Part shown: piece after piece, positions 44,879 through 58,600 of the stretch
How positions within the stretch are numbered: the first letter of the stretch is position 1
Layout of the letters: each line of letters starts with the position of its first letter
Source: Mariannaea sp. PMI_226
Lineage: Eukaryota; Ascomycota; Sordariomycetes; Hypocreales; Nectriaceae
DNA: 64,000 bases
Reading direction: 5' to 3'
NCBI GenBank assembly: GCA_024336345.1
Contig: JANFOG010000001.1
Location: 1,860,001-1,924,000, forward strand
Notes under the pieces: generated by a model
Databases searched by the model: none
Told to the model about the DNA's origin: nothing
What the model saw: the letters and a program-made list of their open reading frames with translations, nothing else
Program-made: the position numbers and the translations under genes

Positions 44879-45586
44879 ATGCATGTTTCCTCGATTCAGA
44901 TAACCAATTCGTTCTCTCATCGACTCCTCAAGGCACCGTAAGTCTCGAGGATATTTGCCCGGGTTGATACCTCTACCATGTTGATTGCATTTGTATTTGC
45001 AAGTAATCTGTAAGCTAGCGAAGATAGAGCCAGGTCACGTGCCGTCAACTACCCGGTAGTTCGGACAGGGGGAGGCAAAATGCAACCAAGCCACGAAGGA
45101 CGAAGCAACACTCCTTGAGATTTACCTCCCTTCATTATTTGTTGTTCGTTTTCAAGCTGTGCCTTCTTTAGCTAGTAGCAGCTGTCCCACTCAAGGCGTT
45201 CTTCTATCCCACAACATAGTACAGCATCTTGTGCCAAGCGCTCATTCCAACTTACCTACTAGAAAATGACTTTAGAAATCTGCCTGTAGGGCTCGAGTCC
45301 GGGCTTAAACGACATCTTGGGCAAAGTTTCACCCGTCGCGAAATTCATGAACGAGGAAATGCCAAGAAAATACTTCGTCTTATCCTAGACAACGCTGTGC
45401 CGGAATTTGGGCTATACCGATTGAGAGGCAAACTACCAGGTAAGCTATGATGTGATTTTAATGATACGTCAAGTAAGTATGTAACTGAGACCTGCATATC
45501 GTCATTTTATAGTGCCCGCCAGCCTCAATTACCACATACGGCACAGCAGCTATCAACTAGTTCACACAATCGTATTGCCGTTCTGA
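44879..45586 (+). CDS. Candidate small spliced gene of unknown function (115 residues)
   Basis: A possible three-exon model (44879-44937, 45225-45439, 45513-45586) gives 115 residues with phase kept at both joins. Both donors are strong (GTAAGT and GTAAGC). The second intron is 73 bp and ends in TTTTATAG; the first is 287 bp and ends in TAGTACAG. A TATAAAAA box lies 67 bp before the ATG. The middle exon looks protein-like and helical and basic (GLKRHLGQSFTRREIHERGN, AKKILRLILDNAVPEFGLYR). It lacks any ATG in its own frame, so it needs the first exon or another upstream exon. No domain, signal peptide or membrane segment is recognised. The long first intron is the weak point, and the whole model could be chance. 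Confidence 0.3.
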
Positions 45587-48499
45587 TACATAGTAATATT
45601 GTCTCTTCGTGGTAGAGGCGTTTGAAGGACGGAAGGACATCTAGCCCTGCGCATCATCAACATTTATAGTCTCATGCATTACAGCCCTGACGCGAACAGT
45701 GGGCGCTCTCTACTTGAAAGAGTGGTGTCGGGATTGGGCCATCTCACTCCGCATCGATGCGATGCAGGTTGTGCATGATTGCCAACGAATCCTCCAGGAA
45801 CCAATGTTACTGCATTCAAATGGACCCTCGACAGGTGGCAGTCAGCAAGATGTACTGTTGTAGTGCTTTGTCCAGACAACAGCAAAAACAAGACAGAGAT
45901 CTCGCGATGATTGGATCGGAGCAGGTGCATGGTGCGAAACCCCATGACAAGGTAACAATGTTGCCCTGATTATAATGAACCTGATATCACTACCTGCCAA
46001 ATCACTTTTCTGGATCCCATGCCCATGGGCCGATATCGACTGGGTTATAGGAACGCGCCCAACCCCAGGCCCGACAAAAGAAGGGAAACAAAAACACGAC
46101 AATAGCCGAAGAGCAGTGATCAAAAGGCTCTTAACAGGTAGACTATTCCCCCCTTTGGACCTGAACCTGGGCCTGGACCATGTGGGGTCGTTTAGCCGGT
46201 CCAGCTCCCAAGAGGTTGGAGGATGGATCAGAGAGCAAAACGAAATGGGGTTCTTCCTGCTAGTGCGAATGGCAGCCTCTTTGTGTGTCGTCCAGTAAAA
46301 GGAGAAACCTGGCCCTGGTCCCGAAACTGGCATCTGTTGATACAGGGACGCGCTGAATTTCATGTGCGAACTCCGTGTTCAGGATGAGGCAAGTCAGGCC
46401 AGGTTGATGATACACATGAGCATTGGGCATTGAACATGGTCCTTGGTATCCTGGTTTGTCCTTGGGTGAAAGCAAGGCACGAACCGAAGGGTGATACACC
46501 GTTTGCGGTCGTCCGTCCTTTGAAACAACAATACCCCGGCTTGAATCAAAGCCGAGGAGAGACTCACAAATGTGTGCTTATTATTATTGTTATGATTTTT
46601 TTTTTCCTATCCCCCCCGGATGAGCTCTCAAGTCTCCACCACCGTCACCGCTTGCTCGCTGTTGGGCGTTGGTGTGGCTGAAGTAATGGCGACCCCATGG
46701 ACGCGCCAAGTCGAAGTACATTGTTGAGAGAAGTCAATAGTGCGGTTGTTGATGGATGAAGTCTTGATGAGGAAGAGGCAGAAAAAGTCCTCAATATGGC
46801 TATCTTGTGCAGAAGTTCATGGTACGGCAATTGCAGTACGTACATGTCTCGTACCCTCATAACCAAGCTTGGAAAGATCAATATGTAATTGTCTGTTGGA
46901 TGGTTGTCGAGCGTGACAGGAGATTGATTCTTTCAGGTCCTGGACTACCTATTTCGGAAGTGCATGATGCTAATCGGTAGCTGCAGCGGACAAATGCAGA
47001 CAAATTGTCACTCGGACCTGTCTTCTGCATGCTTCCTGTCACCGGGTTTACCAGTACAATATCCAAGGTACCCAAGATAGCCTATATGTACCTACCCACT
47101 CATTCACAATATTAAGCTACCACATCACTATCTGGCATTGGCACAGGAGCCTACGAGCCTAGGTACCTGACCCTCCCAGGTGGTGCCTTGTGGGTGGTCA
47201 CTTGCAGTCAACCGCCTCCTTAGACACATGTCCCTTTTCCTCCTGAAAGTGGAGGGCACTCAGGAGGAGAAGGAGGCACTCCATACCTATTCGGTAAGTT
47301 TTCTGACCTCGCGGTGTGCTTCAGGGACATCGTAAAGAAAAGGAGCCTCGATTACTTGGAGCAAACGAGCAAGCGGCTGCGCATTGGCAAGGAGAGGCAG
47401 TGGCGGGCAAGGTGGACGACCCCTATAATGTGGCCGGTACCTCCACCAGGGGCGCCCCAAGCACGACGATCCTTCCAGGAGTATCCGTACCTGTGTTGAC
47501 CTCTACTGTGGACGTCGGTGCGAAGTACGGGGCACGCATCTAGGGGTCCCACACAACCTGCCTCCCGCCTCGAGGATCCCTTGGGTCCTCGCAGCTCACT
47601 GCACTGAAGCAAGGCAAGGGCTGCCGCAAGGTACGGAGCACAACCCACTGTAGGCCATTCAGAGTAAGGTGTCATCCACCCCCGTTGCCCCTTGGACCTG
47701 TAATTAACTTGCCTCCATTTGGCGGTAACTAGCTGGAGGTACCTACGTCTGCACTAAAGCTCGCCACTGGTAGGTAGGTATCCATCTGCCAGTGCGCCAG
47801 CGCCAGCGCCTTTACAGGTACAGGTGCAGGTGCATACCCCAAGCGCCTACCTACCTATTGTGCGTGCGTGCTGTCTGGGAGCTGCCATTCACACACACAT
47901 ACCCCCATGCTCATGCCCATTCCTCTTTTTTTTGGAGAGGTCCAAGGAAAAACAACGACTCCGACTCGGCCCTCATCCGCCATCCCAAACCCCATCTCAC
48001 CTCTCTTTCGGTACCATCTGTTCATCCTCCCCTCCCCCATTCGCGAGACTGGCCTTTTCACGACCATCTATTGGCACAAATTTGCCCTGTCCTTCCTCCG
48101 CTCCTTCTCTTTCTCTCTGTCCGGAATGAGGTAGCCGTTCGATTGCGCTCAGCTCCCTGACCGGACTGAGTCTGTGCTAGCGACCAACCGACCCCCGTGA
48201 ACCCACACTCATGATCGCATTGCCAGCCACGCCTCATAACCCAGTCCCTATGAGCCACGAGCACAAGGCACCGGCTGGGCCTCGACCAGCGAACTTCTCC
48301 CCAACGCGCTTGTGAGACTTTTCATCTTCCCTCTGCCCTCACTCTTTTCACAGTTCTCCTACGCCTACCGCACCAGTTTAATCCATCTCGTCACCGCACA
48401 TGGCCCAGCTGACCTCAACCCCGTAGCAACAGGGGCACCACCTCCAGTCCTCGACCACCTCTGCCTTCTTCGAACCCAGGGCTCGCCCTCAACGCTTCA
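45587..48499. other. Intergenic region and probable leader of the DYRK kinase gene
   Basis: No gene is supported. TACCTACC/GGTAGGTA words occur at 47,085-47,170 and 47,740-47,860. From about 47,900 the plus strand is pyrimidine-rich up to the kinase ATG, as expected for a long promoter and 5' leader. Confidence 0.5.
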
Positions 48500-51400
48500 A
48501 TGCTAAGCGCATCGGCGTCCAATAACCATTCCCTCTTCTCATTCGGGCGAGAAGGGGAATCGACTCAATTAGTCGAACCCAGCGGTTCCTTCGACTTTCT
48601 GCCCTCGGTCAGTTTCGATGACCTACAGAGCAGCCTCGAGTCCGCCTCGACTGAGTTCAAACTTGCCCAGTTTCCCTCGCCCCCTGGTGAAGGAAACATT
48701 CTCGAAGCCCATGGTTTGAGCGATGCCGAAACGAACTCGAAAGCCCAAGATGCCTCCTCGCAAGTCGGCGGTGGAACTGCTCGTCCTGGCATGTCAAACA
48801 CCAACCGACCTTCGCGCTCTGGTTCCCTACTGCGAAGGCCTAGCGCATCAAGCAGGCAACCTAGCCTGTCATCTATTTCCAACAACGCCACGCAATCAAT
48901 CGATAATACCAACGGATCTATCACTTCACGAACTCGACGCCAGAGTCACTATCCACCTGTGTCTCATGCCTTAGCTGCAAAACCTCCTCGCAAGTCGATC
49001 GGCCCAGGCGTGATTGCTGATGGAGACTATGGAGCTCGAAATACGCAAAAAAGGCGTCCCAGTCTTCTGTCGGATGGTACCACAACCAGTTCGGCCAGAA
49101 CATCGATAGATGGGGGCCCTACCTCCTGGTTGGATGGGTCGCGACCATTGAACTCAAGAGCGACCAAGGCAAAATCAGTGCAGCCGCCGCCACGTCCCAG
49201 CCAAGCGAGCTTTGGCCTCGGTAACAACCTCACCCCAGATCACAATCGTCTCTCAACGCTAGCTCCGCGATCACCCCGTGTCGCGGGGCGACTGAGCACC
49301 CCGTCCTCTACTGGTAAAAGGGCATCTATGATGCCCGGAAGTCACCACTCGTCCCACGCAACTGGTTTGGGTGCGAGGACCATAAGCCCAACTGACACTC
49401 GAAGGATGAAGCGGCTTTCAACAATGCCACCTTCCCAAAATATAAACCAGCCTTCCAACGTTCCCCCTCCTCCGCCCGTTTCGATGGATACCCGTGCCGA
49501 ATCTAGATCCCCATCTATGATTCCCCGGAGGGCCTCTGGCACTCCCTCTTCATCTAGAACCACGCCAGATATCAGCCGAAAATCTTACAGCTCTGGTCTT
49601 TCACTCAACTCGTCTGCTAGCTTCACGACAGTGAGAACCTCCATTGGATCTATCCAGCCTCGACTCCCTCAATCTGCATCGACGTCACGATTGCCCGCAC
49701 CAAAGCATACTACGATTCATAACCCAATACCGGTTGATGATGATGAATATGTGCCGCCTGTTCCCGCTATTCCGAAAGCATACGAATCCCCCAAAGATTC
49801 TCCTGCTGAGACATATTTCATGGAAAAGAAGAAGACTGCACTGAGCAATATGGACGTGCTAGGCTCGAACTCCAACTATGCTGGAAGCATCTCTATGCCA
49901 GTTTTCCCCGAGCCGACGAAGCCTCAACGGAAACTCAGCGCTCGGAAGAGCTACGCGCCCAGCACTATTGGCGCTGATAGCGAGAATAAGGGGACCCCTC
50001 AGGGTAAGAAGCATTTGCAACCTCTGAGGCTCCCCCCTATAAATCTGGGCCCACTGAGCACTCCTACCACCAACAAGATTGCAGCACTGCAAGAATCTAG
50101 CAGCGCAGGCCGAAATAATACACTGAGTCCACCACCCTCGCGGCAGCTGCCAAAAACCCCAACTACCCCATTGACCGCATCAAAAAGCTCTTTTTTCTCC
50201 AAGAGCCGGCACGGCGAAACACCCGAATTACCCTCACTTCGAAGCAGCAGTTCCGTCCACCATATTCACCTCTCTCCTACGCCGCCTGACAACAGCTCGA
50301 CAGATTCCTCACTCGGTTTCAAGGACCTCGATCACAAGAACAGCATCTCACCTTTCCTCTCGTCGTCTCTTCCCAAGGGAGGCTCAGAACATGGTTTCTT
50401 AAAGAGGTCAAAGACTGGTGGTGACTTCACCACCATGGTGAGCGGCAACCTGTTTGAAGACCGTGCTCCCCTTAAGCCGGCTGGACCTCGCGCGCCCAAG
50501 ACGGACAAGCCTGTCGCTAAATCTCCACCTGAAGAGCCTCTGCTTGAAGAACCTCAGACTCCTTCATCTATCAGCTCCATTAGACGGAAGCTTAGCCTCT
50601 CTTGGAAACGTACAAACTCCAAGGGCAGCATTACAAGTTCTCACGATGCTGCGGAAGGGCCTTCTGTACCACCACCACTCTCCCAGCCACAGGCCATGCC
50701 TCCTCCTCAACTTCCTGCCTCTGCGACCATGCATGCGCTCACAACTACGAAGCCGGCAAGTCCAATAACCGTCAATAAACAGACAGGAGGATATCTTGAG
50801 TCCAGGAGGCGAAAAAGCTCGGCTGGAAGTTTAAACAGCTTCGTCAACCATGACAGGACCAAGAGCGACACGTGGGGGAATAAGAAGCCCCCAATCGATC
50901 CCTCCACCATGCCAACTGCGCGAAACCCGTCCGTGATGCAAAAAATCCTTCGCCCCAGGACGGCGTCTAGCACAACTAAGAGCACTGACCCATGGACTAC
51001 CGAGCTTGACAAGGAGGACCTGATTGCTGAAGAAGAAATGGCCAAGCTAGGTTCTCGGCGAAAGGAAACCGAGATTGCTGCTAGAACTCTGGATGCCCTC
51101 AGAAAGAGGGCCACGCCAAAGGAACGAGTTGGGCCCCATGAGGCAATTCGTATTGCCATGCTCAATATTTACGAACGAGGCGAAATCGTGGACTACAGTG
51201 ATGTGTACTTCTGCGGAACTCAACATGCCCACAAGGTTGTGGGTGATCTTCAGTCCAGTGCTCCTAATTTTGGGTATGATGATGAACGCGGTGACTACTC
51301 GATCGTGTGCGGGGACCACCTTGCCTATCGGTATGAGATTATCGATGTTCTTGGAAAAGGAAGTTTTGGCCAAGTGGTTCGTTGCATCGATCATAAGACC

Positions 51401-52629
51401 GGAGGTCTGGTTGCCATCAAAATCATCAGGAACAAGAAGCGATTCCATCAGCAGGCTCTCGTCGAGGTTAATATTCTACAGAAGCTTCGTGAATGGGTAA
51501 GTCTTGAATGCCATTATCAAGTTTTTGATGCTAACTCCGATTACAGGACCCCCAAAACAAGCACAGCATGGTCAACTTTACTCAAAGCTTTTATTTCCGA
51601 GGACATCTTTGCATCTCAACAGAACTACTGGACATGAATCTCTATGAATTAATCAAGGCACATGCCTTCCGAGGCTTCTCTTTGCGCGTCATCCGACGCT
51701 TCACGAAGCAGATTCTCAGCTCGCTCAATCTACTCAAGCAGCGCAAAGTTATACACTGCGACCTCAAGCCAGAGAATATTCTACTCCGCCATCCCCTACA
51801 TTCAGAAATCAAAGTCATTGATTTTGGTTCCAGCTGTTTTGAGAACGAAAAAGTATATACCTATATCCAATCTAGATTTTATCGCTCCCCCGAAGTTATT
51901 CTAGGCATGACATACGGATTGCCTATCGATATGTGGAGTGTTGGATGTATTTTGGCCGAACTCTATACGGGTGTTCCTATTTTCCCTGGAGAGAATGAAC
52001 AAGAGCAGCTGGCTTGCATCATGGAAGTCTTTGGTCCACCTGAGAAGCATTTGATCGAAAAGAGCACCAGGAAGAAGCTATTCTTTGATTCCATGGGCAA
52101 GCCGCGTCTTACCGTATCATCCAAGGGTCGCCGCCGCCGACCATCTTCGAAGACTCTGCAGCAAGTTTTGAAATGTGACGACGAGGCATTCTTGGATTTC
52201 CTAGCGCGATGTCTTCGATGGGACCCGGATAGACGACTGAGACCTGAGGATGCGATTCGACACGAGTTCATCACAGGCCAGAAGATGCCACCTATACCTC
52301 GTATGCCAACACGAGAGTCATCGCCAATGAAACGGCACAATACTATCTCAGTTCCGCGACCTCTCCCTGAGCCCCCAGGAGCAGGCCTCAAAAATATGCC
52401 ATCATTCAGGTCAGGAGTAAGCCCCCACAAGCCAGTCTCCGGTGCTCCTCGAAAGGTGTCCGGTAATTCCGCCAGCATGCCACAAGGGCCCAGCAAGAGA
52501 AGCAGTGCAGGCACTGGCAGTATCACGCTTGGAACCAGCAGTCTTCCGAGGGCAGCAGGTAGAAGTGTGAGTGCCAAGCATGACCTGGCAGCTGCTGGTG
52601 CGACAGCAGCCATGAATCGACGAGCTTAG
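48500..52629 (+). CDS. DYRK-family protein kinase, Pom1-like
   Basis: Exons 48500-51496 and 51547-52629 (50-bp intron, GTAAGT donor, TTACAG acceptor) give 1,359 residues. The first 900 or so are Ser/Pro/Thr-rich and disordered, with Pro runs (SNVPPPPPVSM). A DYRK homology box lies before the kinase (FGYDDERGDYSIV, then CGDHLAYRYEI). The kinase domain (about 945-1270) has GKGSFGQVV, AIKIIRNKKRF, HCDLKPENILL (about 1070), DFGSSCF, the DYRK activation-loop tyrosines in YTYIQSRFYRSPEV (about 1104) and MWSVGCILAEL. DYRKs autophosphorylate the second loop tyrosine and then act on Ser/Thr. Long-N-terminus members resemble fission-yeast Pom1, the polarity and cell-size kinase, but Ppk5-type kinases share this layout. 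The start is the first ATG of the continuous frame; an upstream exon cannot be excluded. Confidence 0.92.
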
Positions 52630-55600
52630 GTTCCCCTAACCTCGGAAGCGGCCCATTTTATGACTATGAGAGGAGTTTTCAAAGAATTGTTAGCATCTAT
52701 CTAATGTGAAAAGTCATGTGTGTTTGGGTATTCAATACATTCATTGCGCGGGATGCGTGGCTTAAGTTTTCCATTAGTATGCCCTCGCCCGGCGATGATG
52801 CGTGGGTTGTCATTATGAGAGAAGCTCAAGTTAAGAAGAGGGGAGGCGCAAGGCTCATGATGAACGATATGAGAGTGAGGAGGTCCGTTTCTGTCAATAT
52901 TTTTTTTATTTGTTTTTCTACTGCTGCCTACTATACACACGACGAGACGACGTTTCTTCCCACCATTATGTATGCCTCAGTGGCGGATCCTAAAGAGGCT
53001 ATATTGTGGTACGATGTGACTCGACTGTGGGAGTGAGTCAATCGAGGTGGGAACATTTATTCTTGGGGTTGAGGAAAGACTTGGCTTTCGTGAAAGGGGT
53101 GTATGGCCCAGAGTCGACAAAGGTCCTTGAATGTAGGTAGAGGAAGGGATGAAAGGGTTGCTTCTAACTAACTGTACGGCAACCGGTCAGGTAGTTTTTT
53201 TAGAATTGGGGTCCAAAAGAGGCGACCCTTGCTAGATAGGCATCAAAGACAAAAACCCCCCTGCCTGCACATGGAAGCATTGCAAATTTGTCTCTTGAGG
53301 CCTCCACATAAGACAGAATGTGAGGTTGAAACGTGTGTGTAGACGCAGGAGTGAGGATAACACTGCGTGGTTGCGATCAGATTTGCCCCTGACGATGATG
53401 AGGAGAAGGATGGGAGATGGTGGTGAGATAGAGTCAGCCCGCTGGAACGGCTCAGGGAGAACCCTTGTCAAAAGAGACACGATTCAAAGGAAATTGGCAA
53501 CGATTTATTAAGCTTGCAGCAGAGCGACAACCATACATCATAGGGACATGAGCAACGATGTCTTTTTTTTTTTAAAAAAAAAGGGGGGAAGGGGGGAACG
53601 AATGCTGAATAGCATGATGCGAGTTAGGAATTAGGCAAGGGGACTATGGTCAGAGGCAGAAGTAGGCGGGGGGTAGAAGACGAAAGAAAGCGAGACTAAA
53701 AAGAGACACATGCTTCCGGGTTCGATGTTCGACGGGATCGTATAGAGGCTGTAGACAAATAGTCGCTTCACAGTTCTCATTGGTGGGGAGAGGTGAGCAA
53801 GGTCCCCGGCGGGCAACGAAAAGAGGGCGGTTAGGAATGATGTGAAAATGGAAGCATACGTTTGGTAAGTAACTGCCTTGGGTATGAAATGAGGTTCGTA
53901 GCTTTTTACATCGTAGACGAATTTGATGGTGGGGAGGGTGAGAGTGGGTGGTGGCGTATGGAGTGTACAGGGGAAGCGAAGGGAAGGGAAACGGAAGGGG
54001 AGGCGGAGGCGGAAAGAGAGGTTGAGTTATGGTACAAACGTCGAATTCTATCCAGAGGGTGAGTTGAAGAAAGTGAAGCCGTGTTTGAGTGAGAGAGGTC
54101 CTGGGACAGAGAACCTGGGTCTGACAACCGCATGCCCTTGTTTGGAGAGGGATGATAGTTATGCATCCATGTACAGACTAAGTAACTCTTTCCTTTGTCG
54201 ACCGATAACTAAATAAGATACTTCATCCAGAAAAGGTGGTCCGGCAAGTCTGACTAAGAAAGAAAGGAAACAATAGGGAACAAAATGATGAAGAGAAAAG
54301 AAAGAAAGAGAGTATGTACAGTAAGAAAAGCTGCATAGGAGTGGATCTTAGATGCCTGAAGTCGGGTAAAGTAGATCAATGAGAAGACGAGAAAGCATTC
54401 TGTGATCAAAGAGCTACTGCAGCTGCACAGAAAGAGGATCGGAGTTGTCCTGATGCGGCCGATACAAGAGATGGAATTGAAACTACTGCGCCGGCGACTC
54501 CGGAGCGAGCAACGGGGGAGTGGATGCGGTAGACCCGCCGGCTCCGTGCTTGGTGGGGAGTGCAAGCCACGGAGAGAGGCGCAGCTCGTGGGCTAGGCAG
54601 TGGCACTTGACCACTCTCGCCTGGCCATTGGTCGTATTCTCGCCGACGGCACAAGGAACACACTCTCTGCCACCAGGTCCAGTCTCTCCCATCTCCCCAT
54701 CTCCCCACAGCTGACCAGGTTTCTGCTTGAGAATTGGCAAGGCTGGAACCGCTGTGGGAGCAAGTGAAGTCATAGCTGTCCCAGGCTGAGGAAACAAGGT
54801 AGCCGATGACGATGATGACTGACGCAACTTCACAAACGTCACCGAACGAGGCAATTGGCCTGGCCATCATGAGGAACATCATCTGCTGCGACTTCACGGA
54901 CATGATGAGAAGCAGTTCGTTCGGTGGAACCTTTGCTTTGCTTTTTTTCAGCCCTGCTACATGTGCATAGAATACGACCTTCATAGGCAGATGCCTGTCA
55001 TGGTCAGAGTTGCCATGCTGTCGACCTCTACATAGTAGAGTACTAGGACCATACGAGAGTTGTTTTCCCTGTTGTCGCATCTCCCTTCCCCCCTCTGTAT
55101 ATTGGAGCGAGGTGTGCGATGCGTGTTCACGAGTGGTTGCTATGTGAAAACCTGTCATGCCTACATGATCCAGGTCAATATTGCTGTATCTGCATCTCAT
55201 TAATGTCACTCCATCATGCCTGCCTAATTTTGGCTGGCATCTTTTCTTGTCATTCCAATAGCATACCTATGTTAAGTCATCCCTGCATTTTTTTTCCCCC
55301 CTTCAGCAACTGAGCCGAGGATGAGGCGACAATGGCTGGTGCTGCCCATCCACACCACCGCGATCATGCCCGCTTCAAGTTGGGCGGAAAGGGCTCATCT
55401 GAGACACGGAAAGGAGATCGACTGGGCGTTTCCCGTACTTCAACCTGCATGGATAAGGTGTTGTCTTGTTGTGTGGCTTGTCAGAAAAGAATGAATATTG
55501 CCCAAACTAGTTATTCATACTTTCCATGTGCTTGAGGATGAATGCCGCACGGACGCCTCGCTCGAGACGCTTTCAGTCGCATTGTAGCAGAACGAGATCG

Positions 55601-58600
55601 ATTGATCCTTGGGCGGCTTCTGGCACTTGTTGAAACACGCCACCTATCGATTCCGTTTGTACCATCAGCCTGTTTATTTTCGGAAACAACATTTGAGACA
55701 GCACCCTCGGTTGCCTCAACCTCAGTCACAGAGGGAGAGCGAAACAAGATCTCGGGATAAATCCGGCACTTGACGTCGTAGCACATCACGTCTCACACAC
55801 CCCGAAAAAGCCTGGCAGGTCTCCCGTCAGCAACTGTTACTCAGAGGCCACGTGAGAAGCACAGTTGCAACAGAGAAAGAGAACACCATATCGAGGCTCA
55901 GGCAACCTTCGTTCCTCCAAATGGGCCCAGCCGGCTGGTAGACAGGGTTGCACAAGTTGCCGGGAAGTCAGCGTGAGCAGGGTGCCATAATCGATCCTCT
56001 ACCAGTACCAGACATCCCTCCTGCCAAAAATACCTTATTGAAGTATAGCACATTCGCGCCTTGACCAGGGAACTGAGTCGAGAAAGCGGAATCAGAAGGC
56101 TGGGGACGGGCTGCCTCCGCATCCACTCTCAAGCTCCAAGACAAGATGTTGATTGTCTTACGACTTGACGTACTCGTTCCTCAACTTGATATCAACGGTA
56201 GTCAACGTAGTGAATCCCAGCTCGGCGGACAATGTACAATATCCAGTATGCCAAAAGAGCATCTCCTACGAGTGCCTCCATTGGCCTAAACTAAGCGCAT
56301 CAAATTCCCAAGACCGTGGTGCTGGTGGAATCGCATCACTGACCCTGGCAAACAGGTAGGCCAGTTCGAGGCCGACCTCAAGCAGATCAGACCTCAGAAC
56401 CAGATCCATGGGGTGCGACAAGGCAGGGCAGGTTCTCTTCATTGGGTTAGCTCGAGTACATGCGATACAAGTTCCACTGATAATGCTGATGCTGATGCAG
56501 TCATTCATGTGAAATATGCATATGCTAGTCACTTGGAACTAAGCATTCCTAATAAAGATTGTGCCCCATTGAAATTGGCTGCGATACATGTGTACTCTCA
56601 AATTATGCTGACAGTCTTTGGACGAATGAGCGCTCTCCGTTGCTGGATGACAAGGGCCTTGAAGATGAGCAGCCTAGTAATCGACTCATACTTTTCCAAT
56701 CCACCAATGATATAGCGAGGTCGGGAAGGGGCAGAAAGAACCGGGCATGGAAGGTTTTTTTGGTAACGTCTGGGAGGGGGGTTGGTGACCTGTGACTGCA
56801 GGCACAGCCCTATAGAACAGGGGAGGTAGTCTCTGGCGTCAGCAACAAGCACCAAGGTACAGAAGTGTGGTTTTTTCTTCTTTCAACAGGCAAATTTCTC
56901 CTTGTGTCATGATGCTAGGCCGAGGTGAATTGAGTCGAACATGCAAGAGAAGTAACGTCAATCCTTCCTGCTACCCACCTTGAGAAGTAGCTACGTTCGT
57001 CATGCATACAATGCCCAATTGTCAGGCCAAGTGAAACAAGGTGATGTGAACGAGCCGAATCTGAAGCAGATGAGTTGAGCCAAAGCAGGAGAGATAGGTG
57101 CACAAATACCAACTCACCAATGGCCAGATTGGGGCTTGAAAGATGGAAAATCAGAGTGTCGATAGCAATGGTGCCAGTATTCGCAAACAAAAAACATATA
57201 GGGAACAAGAAGGGGTTACGAGAATTTTCTCGTGTAAGGTTCAATGTTACCGAAGTGACGGGCTCATTTGATTTCCTTTGCCCAGTCAGGCATCTAAACT
57301 GCAACTGACATGCTTGTCAGCATCAGCTTTGGGTAACTAACAGGCAATCGCGATTGAATTCCAAACATGAAACATGCCACAGCACAGAAAGGACGATATC
57401 ATTGAATTCTCGAAAAAGGGGCTCGGGCCCTGGTCCTTGCAAGGAGAGCCCCCGGAATAAGTTCTTAAAGAATGGACAAAGACCATGTATTCGGTTGGTG
57501 CACTTCTGTCGATGTAGTGGTTCCTCATCCCATACTTCAAGTGCCGGGTGACAGGGGTTAAAGCTGAATCGTCTTCTCGAGGCCACGGCTCCAATTGGTT
57601 GCTGCCCTGGCACATCTGGCACAACCATTTTTCAGCCGCGGGGCCGTTAGGAAATGTGTGGGTAGGAAGTTGGAAGCACTGTATCAAAGATGAGAAAGGG
57701 GGTTATGTTGTTCGGGGAAGAAAGAGACTTAGCATGCAATAAACTATAGCTAGTGCGTCTCCCTGGAGGTTGCATCTGGGGGCCGTTTGACTGCATCCTG
57801 AGAGAACAGTGTGTCTTCGATGGAGCGGGCGGAGCCACTGCATATGTGATAGAGGAGGAAGAGGAACAGAACAAGAAGTAGATGGGGAACAACGGCGACA
57901 GCTACGACGGTGATGACGATGATGACGAGGCAGTTGGCCTGAAGTTGGCTCCGATACGATAGAATATCATGTTCCTGCCTGGTTTACCAGAGGCACCTGA
58001 CAAGCTGCCTTATTTTAGGTGCGTACCTACCTAGTGATCTGAGTAGTACCACTTGCCTCCTAACCTACATGCCTGTCTTGGGGAGGTGCGCTGCAGAGAC
58101 AGCTTAGGTACTACCTAAGGTATGGTAGGTAATTATGAAAGCTAGGTACCTCTAAGATCCTAGAAGGGGAAAATAATCGACTTACACGTTTTGCACCCAG
58201 TTAATAGTGGCAATGAAAGTTTTCCCTCCGCTGGCTGCTCTTTCAGCCTGAAAAGCACCAAGGTAAGGTAATTAAGAAGCCTACTCCCTTTTGAGGCACT
58301 TCCTTACCTGATAGGTACTTCACGTAAAAGTACTTGTGTGTAAATTGACTGGCCTCCCCTTCTCAGGTATACGCAGGTGATGGAACTTGACCACGCAGGC
58401 GCCGTAATACCGCGACTTAAGGCAGGGGAAGGTAAGGTAAGGTTAGGTAGACGCGCCCAATGAGGGACGATAAAAACGGGCCGTTGTCCATTACGCATGC
58501 TGTCAGGCGAACCACACACACTAGCAGCCATCTTCAGTAAGGTAGCTCATTAGGTACTGTAATACTTGCCCCTCAGTAACCTTGAGTGTTAAGATGCATC

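Noticed and set aside
45285..45305. GGGCTCGAGTCCGGGC as a tRNA T-arm
   Set aside because: No 7-base loop flanked by a 5-bp stem and no A box. It lies inside the protein-like middle exon of the candidate small gene.
54406..55209. 267-codon minus-strand frame
   Set aside because: Composition changes abruptly along its length, and a competing frame overlaps its second half with better protein character. No domain.
57733..57960. Membrane-helix-like exon on the minus strand
   Set aside because: Hydrophobic run followed by a polar tail, but no ATG in frame and no upstream exon. The hydrophobicity may simply reflect GAT/GAC-triplet DNA read on the opposite strand.
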